Source: Candidatus Margulisiibacteriota bacterium
GTDB taxonomy: Bacteria > Margulisbacteria > Termititenacia > Termititenacales > Termititenacaceae
Direction of reading: 5' to 3'
NCBI GenBank assembly: GCA_031267055.1
Contig: JAIRZV010000143.1
Span: 1 to 18,603, forward strand
Length of the DNA: 18,603 nucleotides
A program made the position numbers and the translations under genes. Below, in pieces: positions 1-7,620 of this stretch. How positions within the stretch are numbered: position 1 is the first letter of the stretch; each line of letters starts with the position of its first letter. The notes beneath the pieces are model-generated. The model worked only from the letters and a program-made list of their open reading frames with translations. It ran no database searches and was not told the origin of the DNA.

Positions 1-513
1 AAATTTAACCGATCTGCTCCGCACAAAATTCAATACAGGACAAAATTATTAAAAGCGCTGTTCCGGCAGATTGGTGTTGCCCCGTACATTGAGCCGCCGT
101 TTCATTGCGATTACGGCGCGCAGATCAGTATCGGCGATAATTTTTACGCGAATGTAAATTGCGTGATACTCGATGTCTGCGCGGTCACTATCGGCCAAAA
201 TGTTTTTCTGGGACCCAATGTGGGGATTTATACTGCTGCGCATCCGCTGGACGCCGCCGTGCGCGCCGAGCGGCTGGAATACGGCCGGCCGATTACGATT
301 GGCGACAATATCTGGCTCGGCGGCGGAGTATCTGTTTTGCCCGGCGTTTCTATTGGCGACAATGTTGTGATTGGCGCAGGGAGTGTTGTCACGAAAAATA
401 TTCCCGCCAATGTTATCGCCGTTGGTAATCCCTGCCGTGTTCTGCGGCGCCTGACCGCCCGCGACAAAAAATTTTGGGGAAAACAAAAACAAGAATACTA
501 CCGCCAGGCCTAG
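1..513 (+). CDS. Hexapeptide-repeat O-acetyltransferase (maltose/galactoside acetyltransferase type), 5' partial
   Basis: The frame is open from base 1, so the N-terminus lies outside the window. The visible 170 residues show the left-handed beta-helix pattern of hexapeptide acetyltransferases, with repeated I/V-G-D-N or I-G-A-G turns (ISIGDN, VTIGQN, ITIGDN, VSIGDN, VVIGAG). The T-A-A-H-P-L-D motif carries the catalytic-type histidine (codon 241-243) of the LacA/Maa/NodL group. The ending VVTKNIPANVIAVGNP is also typical. By family knowledge such enzymes move acetyl from acetyl-CoA to a sugar hydroxyl, probably in the cytoplasm. The actual sugar acceptor cannot be read from sequence. The stop codon sits inside the loop of an intrinsic terminator, so this gene is transcriptionally separated from hrcA. 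Confidence 0.9.
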   Translation, partial: KFNRSAPHKIQYRTKLLKALFRQIGVAPYIEPPFHCDYGAQISIGDNFYANVNCVILDVCAVTIGQNVFLGPNVGIYTAAHPLDAAVRAERLEYGRPITIGDNIWLGGGVSVLPGVSIGDNVVIGAGSVVTKNIPANVIAVGNPCRVLRRLTARDKKFWGKQKQEYYRQA

Positions 514-534
514 CGACAGAGGGCTTGGTTTTTT
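504..534 (+). terminator. Intrinsic terminator after the acetyltransferase
   Basis: CCAGGCC (504-510) pairs with GGCTTGG (522-528) over seven base pairs including one G-U, with an 11-base loop, and is followed by six T (529-534). The stop codon of the acetyltransferase lies in the loop. The T tract touches the extended -10 element assigned to hrcA. Confidence 0.75.
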
Positions 535-542
535 GCTAAAAT
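534..542 (+). promoter_or_regulatory. Extended -10 element of hrcA (leaderless start predicted)
   Basis: TGCTAAAAT matches the extended -10 form TGnTAnnnT. Its end is seven bases before the hrcA ATG at 550, so transcription would begin at or next to the start codon. No Shine-Dalgarno sequence lies between it and the ATG, and no good -35 hexamer is visible. The first T is also the last base of the terminator's T tract. Confidence 0.6.
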
Positions 543-549
543 ATAAATT

Positions 550-1335
550 ATGGATTTGACAGTCAGACAACGCAAAATTCTCGCTCTCGTCGTGAAAGAA
601 TATATCGATACGGCTACGCCTGTAGGCTCGGCGGTGATTTGCCAGAAATATCTGGAAGAAGTTTCTTCGGCGACGGTGCGCAATGAATTGGCCGTGCTGG
701 AAGAGCAGGGTTTTTTGACTCACCCTTATACTTCGGCGGGGCGTATCCCGACAGACCGCGGCTACCGTTTTTACGTGGACAAGCTAATGGAAGCCTACCG
801 CCTGACCGCGCGCGAGAAAAACTTGGTCGAACAACTCCAGCTCGCGCTGGGGCACGATATGAATTCGCTGATGGATGAGACACTGCGCGCCGTGCAGTCG
901 CTTTCGGAAAATTACACGACAGTCCTCAAAACCGAGGACGATGTTTTAAATGAATTGACCGGCCGGGTACGCGGCGCGCTGGACGCCTCGCGCAAAGAAT
1001 CGCTGTATCTTTCCGGTCTGGCCAAAATGTTTTACGAGCCGGAGTTTGAGGATGTGCAAAATATCCGCCGGTTGCTGGAGCTGCTGGATGACAAAGCCGA
1101 GGTAATGCAGCTGCTGGATGAGCACAGCGGCGACGAGACCAGTATCAGCATCGGCACAGAGCTGGGCGCCGAGCCGCTCAAGGATTGCTCGCTGGTCGCG
1201 CAGGATTTTTTCTACAAAGGCGAGCGTGTCGGTTCGCTGGGTGTGATCGGCCCGACGCGTATGCGCTACGGCAAGATCACCGCGGCGGTGGATACTATCG
1301 CCCGCGCGCTGGACGGGATTTTTGCGGAACTGTAA
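550..1335 (+). CDS. hrcA: Heat-inducible transcription repressor HrcA (short form)
   Basis: HrcA represses class I heat-shock genes by binding the CIRCE inverted repeat, with GroEL as usual co-factor. The first 75 residues are a clear HrcA winged helix, with SSATVRNELAVLEEQGFL at about 39-56 followed by the conserved TSAGRIPTDRGYRFYV stretch. The C-terminal part is also typical (LYLSGLAKMFYEPEF, then IGPTRMRYGKITAAV near the end). At 261 residues it is clearly shorter than the usual 330-350. The missing part is most of the middle GAF-like segment, since the sequence passes from LSENYTTVL almost directly to the SGLAKMFYEPEF segment. It opens a rightward cluster, and the HD gene begins on the base after its stop. 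Identification is firm. Whether the short form still responds to GroEL is unknown. Confidence 0.93.
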   Translation: MDLTVRQRKILALVVKEYIDTATPVGSAVICQKYLEEVSSATVRNELAVLEEQGFLTHPYTSAGRIPTDRGYRFYVDKLMEAYRLTAREKNLVEQLQLALGHDMNSLMDETLRAVQSLSENYTTVLKTEDDVLNELTGRVRGALDASRKESLYLSGLAKMFYEPEFEDVQNIRRLLELLDDKAEVMQLLDEHSGDETSISIGTELGAEPLKDCSLVAQDFFYKGERVGSLGVIGPTRMRYGKITAAVDTIARALDGIFAEL

Positions 1336-1905
1336 ATGCTTTTTTCTGACGCGCAAAAACTGCTGGACAAATACATACAAGGCGAGACTCTGCGTCGGCA
1401 TTGTCTGACAGTGGCGATCGCGCTGGAATACTGGGCGCGCGCTCTGGGCGAGCCGGATTCGGAGTTCTGGAAATGCGCCGGCCTGCTGCATGACGTTGAT
1501 TTTGAACTTTATCCCGATGAACATTGTCAAAAAACTAGAGAAATACTGGAAACAGAAAAAGCCAATTTTCCGGACATCACCGAGGGGCTGATCCGCGCCG
1601 CGCTCAGCCACGGTTGGAATATAGTCAATGATGTGAAGCCGGAAACGCTGCTGGAAAAAGTCCTTTATACAGTAGACGAACTGACCGGTTTGATTTTTGC
1701 CTGCGCCATGGTACGCCCGTCCAAAAGTGTAAAAGATTTGGAAGTAAAGTCCGTACTGAAAAAATTTAAAAATCCCGCGTTTGCCGCCAACTGCAGCCGC
1801 AAAGTGATCGCAGACGGCGCGGAATTGCTGGGTATGAACTTGAACGACGTAATCGAAAAAACGATTCTGGCTATGCGCTCATCCGCCGAATTGCTTGGTG
1901 TATAA
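1336..1905 (+). CDS. HD-domain (HDIG-type) predicted phosphohydrolase
   Basis: The 189-residue protein resembles the predicted HD-superfamily hydrolases of the COG2316 kind. Candidate metal ligands are His22, the doublet His52-Asp53 in GLLHDVDFELYP, His92 in ALSHGWN and Asp114 in TVDELTG. HD proteins of this kind are metal-dependent phosphohydrolases. The substrate is not known. The ATG follows the hrcA stop with no gap and no separate ribosome site, so translation is probably coupled to hrcA. Its own stop codon (1903-1905) lies inside the first of two palindromes in the hrcA-grpE interval. Its presence between hrcA and grpE suggests a stress or nucleotide-housekeeping role, which is inference only. 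Confidence 0.85.
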   Translation: MLFSDAQKLLDKYIQGETLRRHCLTVAIALEYWARALGEPDSEFWKCAGLLHDVDFELYPDEHCQKTREILETEKANFPDITEGLIRAALSHGWNIVNDVKPETLLEKVLYTVDELTGLIFACAMVRPSKSVKDLEVKSVLKKFKNPAFAANCSRKVIADGAELLGMNLNDVIEKTILAMRSSAELLGV

Positions 1906-1915
1906 TTTTTATACA
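1899..1915. promoter_or_regulatory. Palindrome 1 before grpE (TGTATAA-N3-TTATACA)
   Basis: The arms TGTATAA (1899-1905) and TTATACA (1909-1915) are perfectly complementary around a 3-base centre. The palindrome overlaps the stop codon of the HD gene. A second copy with identical arms starts 46 bases downstream. The pair is a plausible operator for the grpE-dnaK-dnaJ transcript, but the binding protein is unknown. An AT-rich hairpin role is an alternative. Confidence 0.5.
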
Positions 1916-1944
1916 AAACCAATGTAAAATTTTCAAACAATTAT

Positions 1945-1961
1945 TGTATAAAATTTATACA
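1945..1961. promoter_or_regulatory. Palindrome 2 before grpE (TGTATAA-N3-TTATACA)
   Basis: The arms TGTATAA (1945-1951) and TTATACA (1955-1961) are identical to those of the copy at 1899-1915, but the centre differs (AAT instead of TTT). Conservation of arms with a changed centre is what a protein-binding site would give. It lies 118 bases before the proposed grpE start. No convincing -35/-10 pair was found between the palindrome and grpE. Confidence 0.5.
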
Positions 1962-2079
1962 GTGATTTTGTTTTTGCCGTTAATACGCCAAAAATAATCC
2001 TGGCATGTAAATTTCTATAACTATGGTCAAATGGACGATAATGTGGAATAATCGGCCAAATTAAAAGGAGTTGTCGAAA

Positions 2080-2703
2080 TTGACCGAGCAAAAAAAAGAA
2101 GAGCACAAATCTAAAGAGGCTAAACCCGCCGGAGAAAAACAGACCGCGGAAAAGCCGTCTGCGGATAAAATCGAGCCGCAGAAAATAAAAGTAGAGGATT
2201 TAAAAAATAAGCCGCTTGGCTCTGCTTTCAATGCAGAACAACGGACACTGAGCGGAGTCGAAGTGTCCGAACTGACGGAAAAATTAAAAGCGGCTGAGGA
2301 TAAATATTTGCGTTTGTATGCGGAGTTCGACAATTTCCGCAAACGCAGCGAAGTGGAGAAAACCGACCACGCCAAATATGCCGCCGGCCAGTTTATCGAG
2401 GCAGTGTTGCCGGTGCTGGACAGTTTTGAACGCTCGCAAAAAGCTCTCGACTCTGACGTGGCCGCCAGCGACGAAGTGAAAAAAGGCTTCGCGCTGATCC
2501 ATCGACAGCTTGAGGATATTTTGCAAAAGTTTGGCGTGACGAAAATGGCGGCGGTCGGCCAGCCTTTTGATCCGCGCTTGCATGAGGCGGTGCTGCAAAA
2601 AGAATCTGACCAGCCTTCGCACACTGTGCTGGAAGAAATGCAGACCGGTTACGTAATGCATGACAAAGTGTTGCGTCCGGCGATGGTTGTGGTAGCGAAA
2701 TAA
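2080..2703 (+). CDS. grpE: Nucleotide exchange factor GrpE
   Basis: GrpE releases ADP from DnaK and works as a dimer in the cytoplasm. I chose the TTG at 2080. The strong ribosome site AAAAGGAG (2063-2070) is 9 bases upstream, whereas the in-frame TTG at 2071 touches that site and cannot use it. The protein is about 207 residues. It has a charged Lys/Glu-rich N-terminus, then the long helical region around KYLRLYAEFDNFRKR, then the family signature FDPRLHEAV followed by GYVMHDKVLRPAMVVVAK at the C-terminus. dnaK follows after 17 bases. No AUG start is available nearby, so initiation may be weaker than for dnaK, which fits the low GrpE:DnaK ratio usually needed. Confidence 0.95.
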   Translation: MTEQKKEEHKSKEAKPAGEKQTAEKPSADKIEPQKIKVEDLKNKPLGSAFNAEQRTLSGVEVSELTEKLKAAEDKYLRLYAEFDNFRKRSEVEKTDHAKYAAGQFIEAVLPVLDSFERSQKALDSDVAASDEVKKGFALIHRQLEDILQKFGVTKMAAVGQPFDPRLHEAVLQKESDQPSHTVLEEMQTGYVMHDKVLRPAMVVVAK

Positions 2704-2720
2704 ATTAAGGAGGAAAAATT

Positions 2721-4646
2721 ATGGGAAACAAAGTAATCGGTATTGATCTGGGTACGACAAATTCTTGTGTGGCGGTGATGGAAGGCGGCAAGCCGACAGT
2801 GATCACCAGCGCGGAAGGCGGACGCACCGTGCCGTCAGTGGTCGGTTTTGCCAAAGACGGCGAACGGCTGGTTGGCCAGATCGCCAAGCGGCAGGCTGTG
2901 ACCAATCCCGAAAAAACAATTTACTCGATCAAGCGTTTTATGGGGCGTCTGCACAACGAGGTTGGCGAGGAAGAAAAGCTGGTGCCGTACCATATCGTGG
3001 ACGGCAATAACGGCGCGGCTGCTGTGAAAATCGAGGACAAGTCTTATACACCGCCGGAAATCTCAGCCATGATTTTGCAAAAACTCAAAACCGATGCCGA
3101 AACGCATCTCGGCGAAAAAGTCGACAAAGCGGTCATCACCGTGCCGGCTTATTTCAACGATCAACAGCGGCAGGCAACCAAAGACGCCGGCAAGATCGCC
3201 GGTCTGGAAGTCCTGCGCATTATCAACGAGCCGACCGCGGCCGCACTGGCTTACGGACTCGACAAAAATAAAAAAGACAGCAAGATCGCCGTGTTCGATT
3301 TTGGCGGCGGCACTTTTGATATTTCCGTGCTGGAGATCGGCGACGGCGTTTTTGAGGTGCTCTCCACCAACGGCGACACGCATCTGGGCGGCGACAATAT
3401 CGACAGCCTTTTAATGGACTGGCTGGTGGACAGTTTTAAAAAAGACACCGGCATTGATCTCAAACAGGATAGGATGGCTCTCCAGCGTCTGCGCGAGGCC
3501 GCGGAAAAGGCCAAAATGGAATTGTCTTCCGCAACCACGACGGAGATCAATTTGCCGTTTATTTCCGCCGGCGCGGACGGTCCGAAACATCTCACCATGT
3601 CTTTGAGCCGCGCCAAATTTGAGCAGATGATCGCGGATATTTTGACCAAACTCAAAAAACCCTGCGAGATTGCTGTAAAAGACGCCGGTGTGGCCATGTC
3701 CGATATCAATGAAGTGATTTTGGTCGGCGGCTCCACGCGCATACCCTGCGTGCGGCAGTTGGTCAAGGACTTTTTCGGCAAAGAGCCAAATGCTTCGATC
3801 AACCCCGACGAATGTGTGGCAGTGGGCGCGGGCGTGCAGGGCGGCGTGCTGGCCGGCGAGGTCAAGGACATTGTACTGCTCGACGTGACGCCGTTGACAC
3901 TCGGCATTGAGACGCTGGGCGGCGTGGCTACTCAATTGATTACCAAAAACACCACGATCCCGACCAAAAAATCGCAGGTGTTCTCGACTGCAGCGGACAG
4001 CCAGACCGCGGTGGATATTCATATCGTGCAGGGCGAGCGGCAGTTCGCTAAAGACAACCGCACGCTGGGCAATTTTCAACTGCGGGATATACCGCCCGCG
4101 CCGCGCGGTGTGCCGCAAATCGAAGTTACTTTTGACATTGACGCCAACGGCATTGTGAATGTTTCGGCCAAAGACCTCGGCACCGGCCGCGAGCAAAAAA
4201 TCACGATCACCAATTCTTCCGGCCTGTCCAAAGAAGAAATCGAAAAAATGCGCAAAGAAGCCGAAGCACATGCCGAGGAAGATAAAAAACAAAAAGAACA
4301 GATCGACGCCAAAAACGAAGCGGACGCGCTGATGTATCAGGCCGAAAAAACTTTGACGGACAACAAGGATAAAATTCCGGCGGACAAAAAAACCGCTCTG
4401 GAAGCGCAGATCGCCGATTTGAAAAAGGCGCTGGACAAAAATGATTTGAACGAGATCAAAGCCAAAAAAGAAAGTTTGCAAAAAGTTATTTATGAGATCG
4501 GCACGGCTTTGTATCAGGCGGCCAATGCGGCTGGCGCGCAGGGACAGTCCGGCGAAAATTCCAGCGGCGAGAAAAAGGACGACAAGGTGGTCGACGCGCA
4601 GTATGAAGAGGTAAAGGACGAGAAAAAAGAAGACAAGAAAGAATAA
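2721..4646 (+). CDS. dnaK: Molecular chaperone DnaK (Hsp70)
   Basis: DnaK is the ATP-dependent Hsp70 chaperone of the cytoplasm. At 641 residues it has the normal family length. The phosphate-binding loop IGIDLGTTNSCVAV is at the N-terminus. The ATPase domain continues with VPAYFNDQQRQATKDAG, NEPTAAALAYGLD, FDFGGGTFDISVLE and LVGGSTRIPCVRQLV. The linker and substrate domain include DVTPLTLGIETLGG. The C-terminus is a charged, disordered tail containing YEEVKD, close to the EEVD-like ending of other bacterial DnaKs. The ribosome site AAGGAGG is 8 bases before the ATG. The gene lies between grpE and dnaJ in the usual order. No CIRCE repeat lies in front of it. Confidence 0.98.
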   Translation: MGNKVIGIDLGTTNSCVAVMEGGKPTVITSAEGGRTVPSVVGFAKDGERLVGQIAKRQAVTNPEKTIYSIKRFMGRLHNEVGEEEKLVPYHIVDGNNGAAAVKIEDKSYTPPEISAMILQKLKTDAETHLGEKVDKAVITVPAYFNDQQRQATKDAGKIAGLEVLRIINEPTAAALAYGLDKNKKDSKIAVFDFGGGTFDISVLEIGDGVFEVLSTNGDTHLGGDNIDSLLMDWLVDSFKKDTGIDLKQDRMALQRLREAAEKAKMELSSATTTEINLPFISAGADGPKHLTMSLSRAKFEQMIADILTKLKKPCEIAVKDAGVAMSDINEVILVGGSTRIPCVRQLVKDFFGKEPNASINPDECVAVGAGVQGGVLAGEVKDIVLLDVTPLTLGIETLGGVATQLITKNTTIPTKKSQVFSTAADSQTAVDIHIVQGERQFAKDNRTLGNFQLRDIPPAPRGVPQIEVTFDIDANGIVNVSAKDLGTGREQKITITNSSGLSKEEIEKMRKEAEAHAEEDKKQKEQIDAKNEADALMYQAEKTLTDNKDKIPADKKTALEAQIADLKKALDKNDLNEIKAKKESLQKVIYEIGTALYQAANAAGAQGQSGENSSGEKKDDKVVDAQYEEVKDEKKEDKKE

Positions 4647-4649
4647 TGA

Positions 4650-5756
4650 ATGTCTAAAGATTTTTATGAGGTGCTGGGCGTCAGCAAAAGCGCCGGCGAT
4701 GAGGAGCTAAAAAAAGCTTACCGCAAGCTGGCGCGCCAGTACCACCCTGACGTCAACAAAGAAGCCGGTGCTGAAGATAAATTCAAAGAAATCCAAAAAG
4801 CTTACGAAACTCTATCCGATCCGCAAAAACGCCGCCAGTACGATCAATTCGGCGAGGCGGCGGCCAATGGCGCGGGCGGTTTTAGCCAGGGCTTTGGCGG
4901 CTTCGGCGAAGGCTTTGGCGATTTCGCGCAGGGCTTCGGCGTCGATATGGAAAGTATCTTTGAAAATTTCTTCAATCGTGGCGGCGGACGGCGGCGTGAG
5001 CGCGGCGGCGCGCAAGACGGTGACGATTTGCGTTACGATTTGCGCGTGCCTTTTGAAGTGGCCGTACATGGCCGCGAGTACACTCTGGATATTCCTCAAT
5101 TGGTGGCCTGCGCGGAATGTGGCGGTTCCGGCGCAAGATCTGGCACCAAACCGGTGACTTGCGCGAAATGCGGCGGGCAAGGCCGCGTACGCGTGGTGCA
5201 GAACACCATACTTGGCTCTTTTGAACAGGTGATTACCTGCCCGGACTGCCACGGCGAGGGCAAAATTATCGCCGATCCCTGTCCGCACTGCCGTGGCGCC
5301 GGTCGCGAGCGCAAAGTAAACAAGGTCAAGGTCAAAGTTCCGGCCGGTGTGGAGACCGGTATTCGCCTGCGCGTTACCGGCGCGGGTAACGCCGGACTGC
5401 GCGGCGGCAAACAGGGCGATCTTTTCATATATATAGAAGTCGAGGACAGCGGCGTTTTTGAGCGCGACGGGCAAGACCTGTACAGCGCGGAAACGGTCTC
5501 TTACGCGCAGGCTGTTCTGGGCGCGGCGATCAGCGTGCAGTCGGCCACCGGCCAGATCAAAGTGGATATTCCGGCGGGCACGCAGCCCGGCGCGACGCTG
5601 CGTTTGCGCGGCAAGGGTTTGCCGGCGGTGCACAATCCCTCGGCGCGCGGCGATCATTATCTCAAGATCAACATTGCCGTGCCCAAAAATCTTTCCGGCA
5701 AACAAAAAGACCTGCTTTTAAATTTTGCGAAATCCATAAATGACGCTATAATTTAA
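4650..5756 (+). CDS. dnaJ: Chaperone DnaJ (Hsp40)
   Basis: DnaJ delivers substrates to DnaK and stimulates its ATPase. The 368-residue protein is a complete type I Hsp40. The J domain spans about 4-66 with the essential HPD at 32-34. A Gly/Phe-rich region spans about 76-110. Four zinc-finger repeats follow: CAECGGSG (154-161), CAKCGGQG (171-178), CPDCHGEG (197-204) and CPHCRGAG (211-218). The C-terminal substrate-binding domains include a GDLFIYIEV segment. The ATG lies 3 bases after the dnaK stop with only a weak AAGAAAGA purine stretch before it, so translation is probably coupled. The next gene follows after 27 bases with its own strong ribosome site. Confidence 0.97.
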   Translation: MSKDFYEVLGVSKSAGDEELKKAYRKLARQYHPDVNKEAGAEDKFKEIQKAYETLSDPQKRRQYDQFGEAAANGAGGFSQGFGGFGEGFGDFAQGFGVDMESIFENFFNRGGGRRRERGGAQDGDDLRYDLRVPFEVAVHGREYTLDIPQLVACAECGGSGARSGTKPVTCAKCGGQGRVRVVQNTILGSFEQVITCPDCHGEGKIIADPCPHCRGAGRERKVNKVKVKVPAGVETGIRLRVTGAGNAGLRGGKQGDLFIYIEVEDSGVFERDGQDLYSAETVSYAQAVLGAAISVQSATGQIKVDIPAGTQPGATLRLRGKGLPAVHNPSARGDHYLKINIAVPKNLSGKQKDLLLNFAKSINDAII

Positions 5757-5783
5757 TAAAGAAGCTGGTGAAAAGGAGCTAAT

Positions 5784-6470
5784 ATGTTTTATCTGGGTAA
5801 TGATCCGTTTTTTTTGTTAATAATCCTGACGCTGGGGCTGTCCCTGCTGGCGCAGTGGAAAGTCCACTCCACCTACACGCGGTATTCCAAAGTCGCCGCG
5901 GGACGCGGTTTGACTGCCGAAGAAGTGGCCGGACAGATTTTGAGCCATTACGGGGTGAACATACCGATAAACTCTGTCGCCGGCAATTTGACCGACCATT
6001 ATGATCCACGCCACAAAACACTCAATCTTTCCAGCGGGGTTTACGGTTCGCGGTCGATTGCCGCGTACGGCATTGCCGCCCATGAAGCCGGTCACGCCAT
6101 TCAACATGCCAAAGCTTATTCGCCGCTGATGTTCCGCAATTGGTTTTATCCGGCGGCGGCTTTTGGCTCCAATCTCGGACCGTGGCTTTTTATCATCGGG
6201 ATTTTTGCTGGCATCGCGCAGTTGATCGATCTCGGCATTATCTTTTTTGCCGCGGCGGTAATTTTTTCGATCGTTACTTTACCGGTGGAATTCGACGCCA
6301 GCCGTCGCGCGATCGCCGCTTTGCGCAGCGACGCCTACCTCTCGACGCAGGAATTGCGCGGCGCGAAAAACGTTCTCGATGCCGCCGCTCTGACTTATGT
6401 GGCCGCGACGCTGATGGCCGTTTTGCAATTTGCCAGACTGCTCTTTATGCGGAACAGCCGCCGGAATTAA
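5784..6470 (+). CDS. Membrane zinc metallopeptidase, YugP/Zn_peptidase_2 family
   Basis: The 228-residue integral membrane protein has the zinc-peptidase motif HEAGH at 100-104, in IAAHEAGHAIQHAK, and a downstream acidic segment LPVEFDASRRA (Glu169, Asp171) that probably supplies the third ligand. An N-terminal hydrophobic helix (about 8-24) and three or four further hydrophobic segments (about 120-140, 145-166, 200-222) place it in the inner membrane. The family (YugP in Bacillus) has no settled substrate. Membrane protein quality control is the usual suggestion and fits the position directly after dnaJ. The ribosome site AAAAGGAG (5771-5778) is strong. The dnaJ-peptidase gap is 27 bases with no visible terminator, so co-transcription is likely. 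Confidence 0.9.
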   Translation: MFYLGNDPFFLLIILTLGLSLLAQWKVHSTYTRYSKVAAGRGLTAEEVAGQILSHYGVNIPINSVAGNLTDHYDPRHKTLNLSSGVYGSRSIAAYGIAAHEAGHAIQHAKAYSPLMFRNWFYPAAAFGSNLGPWLFIIGIFAGIAQLIDLGIIFFAAAVIFSIVTLPVEFDASRRAIAALRSDAYLSTQELRGAKNVLDAAALTYVAATLMAVLQFARLLFMRNSRRN

Positions 6471-6496
6471 GCAAGTTATTCACAATTTTTTAAGAC

Positions 6497-6515
6497 CACG
6501 ACACGAATTGTCATA
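6497..6515. promoter_or_regulatory. 19-bp palindrome, WYL-flanking site 1
   Basis: CACGACA-CGAAT-TGTCATA: two 7-base half-sites around 5 bases. It is one of four related sites flanking the WYL regulator gene, two on each side. The shared form is TACGACACGAATTGTCATA, and the C/T difference between half-sites gives it a direction. Sites 1 and 2 read on the plus strand, sites 3 and 4 on the minus strand. It lies 27 bases after the peptidase stop. Confidence 0.6.
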
Positions 6516-6591
6516 CCAAATGGCCGCCGCTCTGACTTTTTGATAAGTTTGTGATTTGATAAGCCGAACGAGTAACTTTGCTTTTTTGTGC

Positions 6592-6610
6592 TACGACACG
6601 TATTGTCATA
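6592..6610. promoter_or_regulatory. 19-bp palindrome, WYL-flanking site 2
   Basis: TACGACA-CGTAT-TGTCATA, in the same orientation as site 1. It ends 13 bases before the end of the convergent WYL gene. The sequence between sites 1 and 2 (6516-6591) is not similar to that between sites 3 and 4, so only the palindromes are conserved. Confidence 0.65.
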
Positions 6611-6623
6611 TCAAGTAACGAAT

Positions 6624-7610
6624 TTAATGAGTGTTTTTGAGTATGGCCAGTGCTTCCCGTTGCACGGCTTCACGCAGTTCCCGCGGTTCCAGAACTTCGA
6701 CTTTGCCGCCAAAGCTCAAGATCCAATCAATGACACCGCTGTTTTCCTCCACAGGCAGTTCCAGCAGGAGTGAGCCGTTGGGCAGGGTAGAAGTTTTTTG
6801 CGCGGGATGCCAGATTTTTTCGCCCAGCCACTGCGCGAGCTGTGGCGCGAAACGCAATTTTACGGCAGAAATTTCTTTGCGGCTGTAACTCCAGCCACGC
6901 CCAAAGAAAACGGCGGGGTCAAAATCGGCGGCCGCGCGAAAATTAACGCCGGAAAGTTTTATCCTTTTGATATTGGCCACGGCCAGCGCGCGGATTTTGT
7001 TGGTCGAGTGGCAGTAGCCGGCGACGTACCAATCCGCTTTGTTGTAACGGAGATGATAAGGATCAAATTCAAAACGCGCGGGCGAGTCGCGCTGCGGATC
7101 GGCGTAGAGTATATGCGTGGAAACCTTGCGCCGTAAGGCTTCCAGCAAAGTATGATAAACGCCGAAATTTTCGCTTTCGGGGATTTTAAAATCAACGGAC
7201 AGCAGATCGCCGATATTTTCCGCGCTCAAAATAGTTTTGTCCGGCGTGAGCATTTTGATTTTGTTCAAGACACGCGTGAAAATATTTCTGGTTTGCGGAT
7301 CGGCGCGGGTAAAAAGCCGCTCGATGAGCAAAAGCGCCAGCAGTTCTCCGTCGGCGAAAGTCAATTCCTGCAAAAGCGGCTCACGCCCCGCGGCGTAATA
7401 ATAACCGTTGCGTTTGGGGTCGTAAAAAATCTCCGCCTGGAATTGTTTTTTTAGGGTTTCGATGTCACGGGCTATCGTGCGTGCCGAAAGCGGCGGATCA
7501 AATTGTTTGGCCAGCGTTGTGCAATTGGGATACTCGCCGCCGCGGATCGCGCGGTCTATCCGGTAAAGGCGCAACAGGGTGGTCTGGTCTAGATTTTTAA
7601 GCCGCGGCAT
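6624..7610 (-). CDS. WYL-domain transcriptional regulator
   Basis: The 328-residue protein has an N-terminal winged helix-turn-helix of the HTH_11/DeoR kind (about 10-60, with LSARTIARDIETLKKQF). A WYL domain follows, whose signature reads DWYVAGYC at 193-200 after DPYHLRYNK. A C-terminal WCX-like segment ends the protein. WYL proteins are ligand-responsive regulators, some sensing nucleic acids or nucleotides. They are frequent beside defence genes, but no defence gene is visible here. The start at 7610 has no Shine-Dalgarno site. The extended -10 TGCTATAAT is 10 bases upstream and operator-like site 3 covers its -35 region, so autoregulation is likely. The gene stands alone, convergent with the peptidase gene. 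Its other targets cannot be read from the window. Confidence 0.9.
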   Translation of the reverse strand: MPRLKNLDQTTLLRLYRIDRAIRGGEYPNCTTLAKQFDPPLSARTIARDIETLKKQFQAEIFYDPKRNGYYYAAGREPLLQELTFADGELLALLLIERLFTRADPQTRNIFTRVLNKIKMLTPDKTILSAENIGDLLSVDFKIPESENFGVYHTLLEALRRKVSTHILYADPQRDSPARFEFDPYHLRYNKADWYVAGYCHSTNKIRALAVANIKRIKLSGVNFRAAADFDPAVFFGRGWSYSRKEISAVKLRFAPQLAQWLGEKIWHPAQKTSTLPNGSLLLELPVEENSGVIDWILSFGGKVEVLEPRELREAVQREALAILKNTH

Positions 7611-7620
7611 AAGAGCTTTT

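Noticed and set aside
49..723. Long antisense ORF over the acetyltransferase and hrcA start
   Set aside because: It overlaps two clear genes on the other strand, resembles no family and has no start signals. It is a by-product of the codon usage of the real genes.
3411..4481. Antisense ORF of 356 codons inside dnaK
   Set aside because: It lies wholly opposite dnaK and is Phe/His-rich with no recognisable domain. It is a shadow of a biased sense frame.
4812..5705. Antisense ORF inside dnaJ
   Set aside because: It mirrors the Gly/Cys-rich dnaJ frame and has no homology or ribosome site.
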